A stretch of DNA of 7,245 nucleotides from Sulfuritalea sp. (GTDB taxonomy: Bacteria; Pseudomonadota; Gammaproteobacteria; Burkholderiales; Rhodocyclaceae): positions 1 through 7,245 of the forward strand of contig JAIPCS010000174.1 of assembly GCA_021738105.1 (NCBI GenBank), given 5' to 3'. Below the pieces are notes generated by a model. The model did no database searches, was not told the DNA's origin, and saw only the letters and a program-made list of their open reading frames with translations. The position numbers and the translations under genes were made by a program. Of this stretch, positions 6,083 to 7,245 are shown in pieces. Positions within the stretch are counted from its first letter, which is position 1. Each line of letters begins with the position of its first letter.

Positions 6083-7245
6083 ACGCTCCCCAGGCTGCGG
6101 CGCTGCCCAAGCCGCTGTTGTTCGCCGCCGAGGAAGGGCGTCTGGCCGATCTCGACGAGTTGGCGCGCATACTCTGGCTGGGCGGCCTGACCAATTCCCA
6201 GGGCAAGCTCGAATCGCGCCTCGCCACACTGAAGCACCTGCGCCGGGAACTGCTGCTCGGTGTGGCACCGACACCGGATCACTGGCACTGGCCGCCGGCG
6301 CCGATTGCCGACGCGCTGGGCAAAGCCATCGCCGATCTCAAGCTCGCCGACTATTGTCGCGAACAGCAGGAACTCACCGACACGGTGCTGATGAGCATTC
6401 TGTTTCATCTCGATTTCATTGTGGACTTTGTCGACCGTGGCGCCAGCGAAGCGGACGCCCTGCGCATGGCCATTGAGGCCTTTGTCGCCGACTGGCAGGA
6501 GCACTGCGGCGAAATCGACGAACTGGTCGAAGTCTTCGGCATAGTGCCCGACGACATGAAGCACCAGCAATGGGACCAGCTTCGTGGCCTGCTGCATTCC
6601 TCAGGGTGGCAGGAGGTGCTGCGCATCCGCCGCCTGCTCGAAAATCTGCGTGAGCTGAGCAAAATCATTCGCGAACTGGGCCGGTCGCGGCCGACTGAAC
6701 AGATCGCCGAGGACAGCCAGGCGCTGGTCGACGTCATCGACAAGGCCATCGCCCAACGTGCCGAAGCGCGCCGCGTGCGTGTGCCCGACATGCCCGGCGA
6801 GACGCGCGGCATCCATCGCGCGGACCGCATCGCACGCATGCTGCCGGCCGAAACCATGCTGCTCGGGCATCCGCGTCTGCGCCTGGTCTGGCACGCACGG
6901 CGCGCCGAACGTACCCTGTTGTGCTACGAAGACGACGATCACCTGAGCGAAATCCGCTTGCACTCGGCCCCGATACAGCAACCACGTCCGGGGCTGCGAC
7001 CGGCCAGAAAACTGGAACTGGGGCCAATCCTGGTGTGTGTCGACACCTCCGGCTCAATGCAGGGCGGTGCCGAGTCGGTGGCCAAGGCGGTGGTGCTGGA
7101 AGCCATGCGCACCGCACACGCCCAGGCGCGGCCCTGTCTCGTCTTTGCATTTGGCGGACCCGAGGAACTGCTTGAACTGGAACTCGGCGTCGATCATGCC
7201 GGCATCACCGAATTGACACACTTTCTCGGCCAGGGCTTTCGCGGC
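6079..7245 (+). CDS. viaA: VWA-domain protein ViaA, partner of RavA, 3' end missing
   Basis: The frame is open for 389 codons from GTG 6079 to the window edge; E. coli ViaA has 483 residues, so about 100 are missing. The N-terminal 300 residues are mostly helical and charged. WHARRAERTLLCYE (about 274-287) parallels E. coli RRLVEKQLLTYR. The von Willebrand A domain begins at PILVCVDTSGSMQGG, with the MIDAS triad Asp322, Ser324 and Ser326 (DxSxS). The window stops at LGQGFRG, just before the expected GTD that supplies the MIDAS threonine. ViaA binds RavA and raises its ATPase activity in E. coli; the pair modulates respiratory enzymes and aminoglycoside sensitivity. The GTG start overlaps the ravA stop as GTGA, so expression is probably coupled to ravA. 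Gene order matches E. coli ravA-viaA. Confidence 0.92.
   Translation, partial: MNAPQAAALPKPLLFAAEEGRLADLDELARILWLGGLTNSQGKLESRLATLKHLRRELLLGVAPTPDHWHWPPAPIADALGKAIADLKLADYCREQQELTDTVLMSILFHLDFIVDFVDRGASEADALRMAIEAFVADWQEHCGEIDELVEVFGIVPDDMKHQQWDQLRGLLHSSGWQEVLRIRRLLENLRELSKIIRELGRSRPTEQIAEDSQALVDVIDKAIAQRAEARRVRVPDMPGETRGIHRADRIARMLPAETMLLGHPRLRLVWHARRAERTLLCYEDDDHLSEIRLHSAPIQQPRPGLRPARKLELGPILVCVDTSGSMQGGAESVAKAVVLEAMRTAHAQARPCLVFAFGGPEELLELELGVDHAGITELTHFLGQGFRG

Noticed and set aside
5908..6597. Minus-strand open frame (229 codons) across the ravA-viaA junction
   Set aside because: Antisense to two well-supported genes and without recognisable motifs.

Overview
The window is GC-rich chromosomal DNA from a proteobacterium, most likely a betaproteobacterium. 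This rests on the BamD sequence (it ends in a W-W-K-L-W tail), on the divergent bamD / rluD-pgeF arrangement shared with E. coli and relatives, and on a PaaH-type 3-hydroxyacyl-CoA dehydrogenase of a form I associate with betaproteobacteria. The taxon is an inference from recalled family sequences, not from a search. I see no tRNA, rRNA, CRISPR, transposase or phage gene.

Left part (1-2266): a conserved housekeeping block. On the minus strand, rluD (23S rRNA pseudouridine synthase) is followed with a 4-nt ATGA overlap by pgeF (peptidoglycan editing factor), which runs off the left edge. Divergent from them on the plus strand is bamD, a lipoprotein of the outer-membrane beta-barrel assembly machine. 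The short gap between rluD and bamD holds a perfect TATAAT -10 box for bamD.

Middle (2267-2611): about 345 bases with no gene. It contains a cluster of palindromes and an imperfect inverted repeat around a 10-bp tandem duplication, then a GC hairpin running into a very G-rich tract able to form a G-quadruplex on the coding strand.

Right part (2612-7245, all plus strand): a PaaH-like 3-hydroxyacyl-CoA dehydrogenase and a hotdog-fold acyl-CoA thioesterase, joined by an ATGA overlap, form a small acyl-CoA metabolism operon. After a 70-bp gap come ravA (MoxR-family AAA+ ATPase) and viaA (VWA-domain partner), joined by a GTGA overlap; viaA runs off the right edge. In E. coli, RavA-ViaA is a membrane-associated chaperone pair that affects respiratory complexes and aminoglycoside sensitivity. 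Here the region of RavA that carries the LARA domain in E. coli is short and not recognisable.

Overall the coding content is well-known families. The points most worth a second look are the structured intergenic region, the divergent RavA C-terminus, and the lack of a Shine-Dalgarno sequence at ravA with a -10-like box just 8 nt upstream of its start codon.
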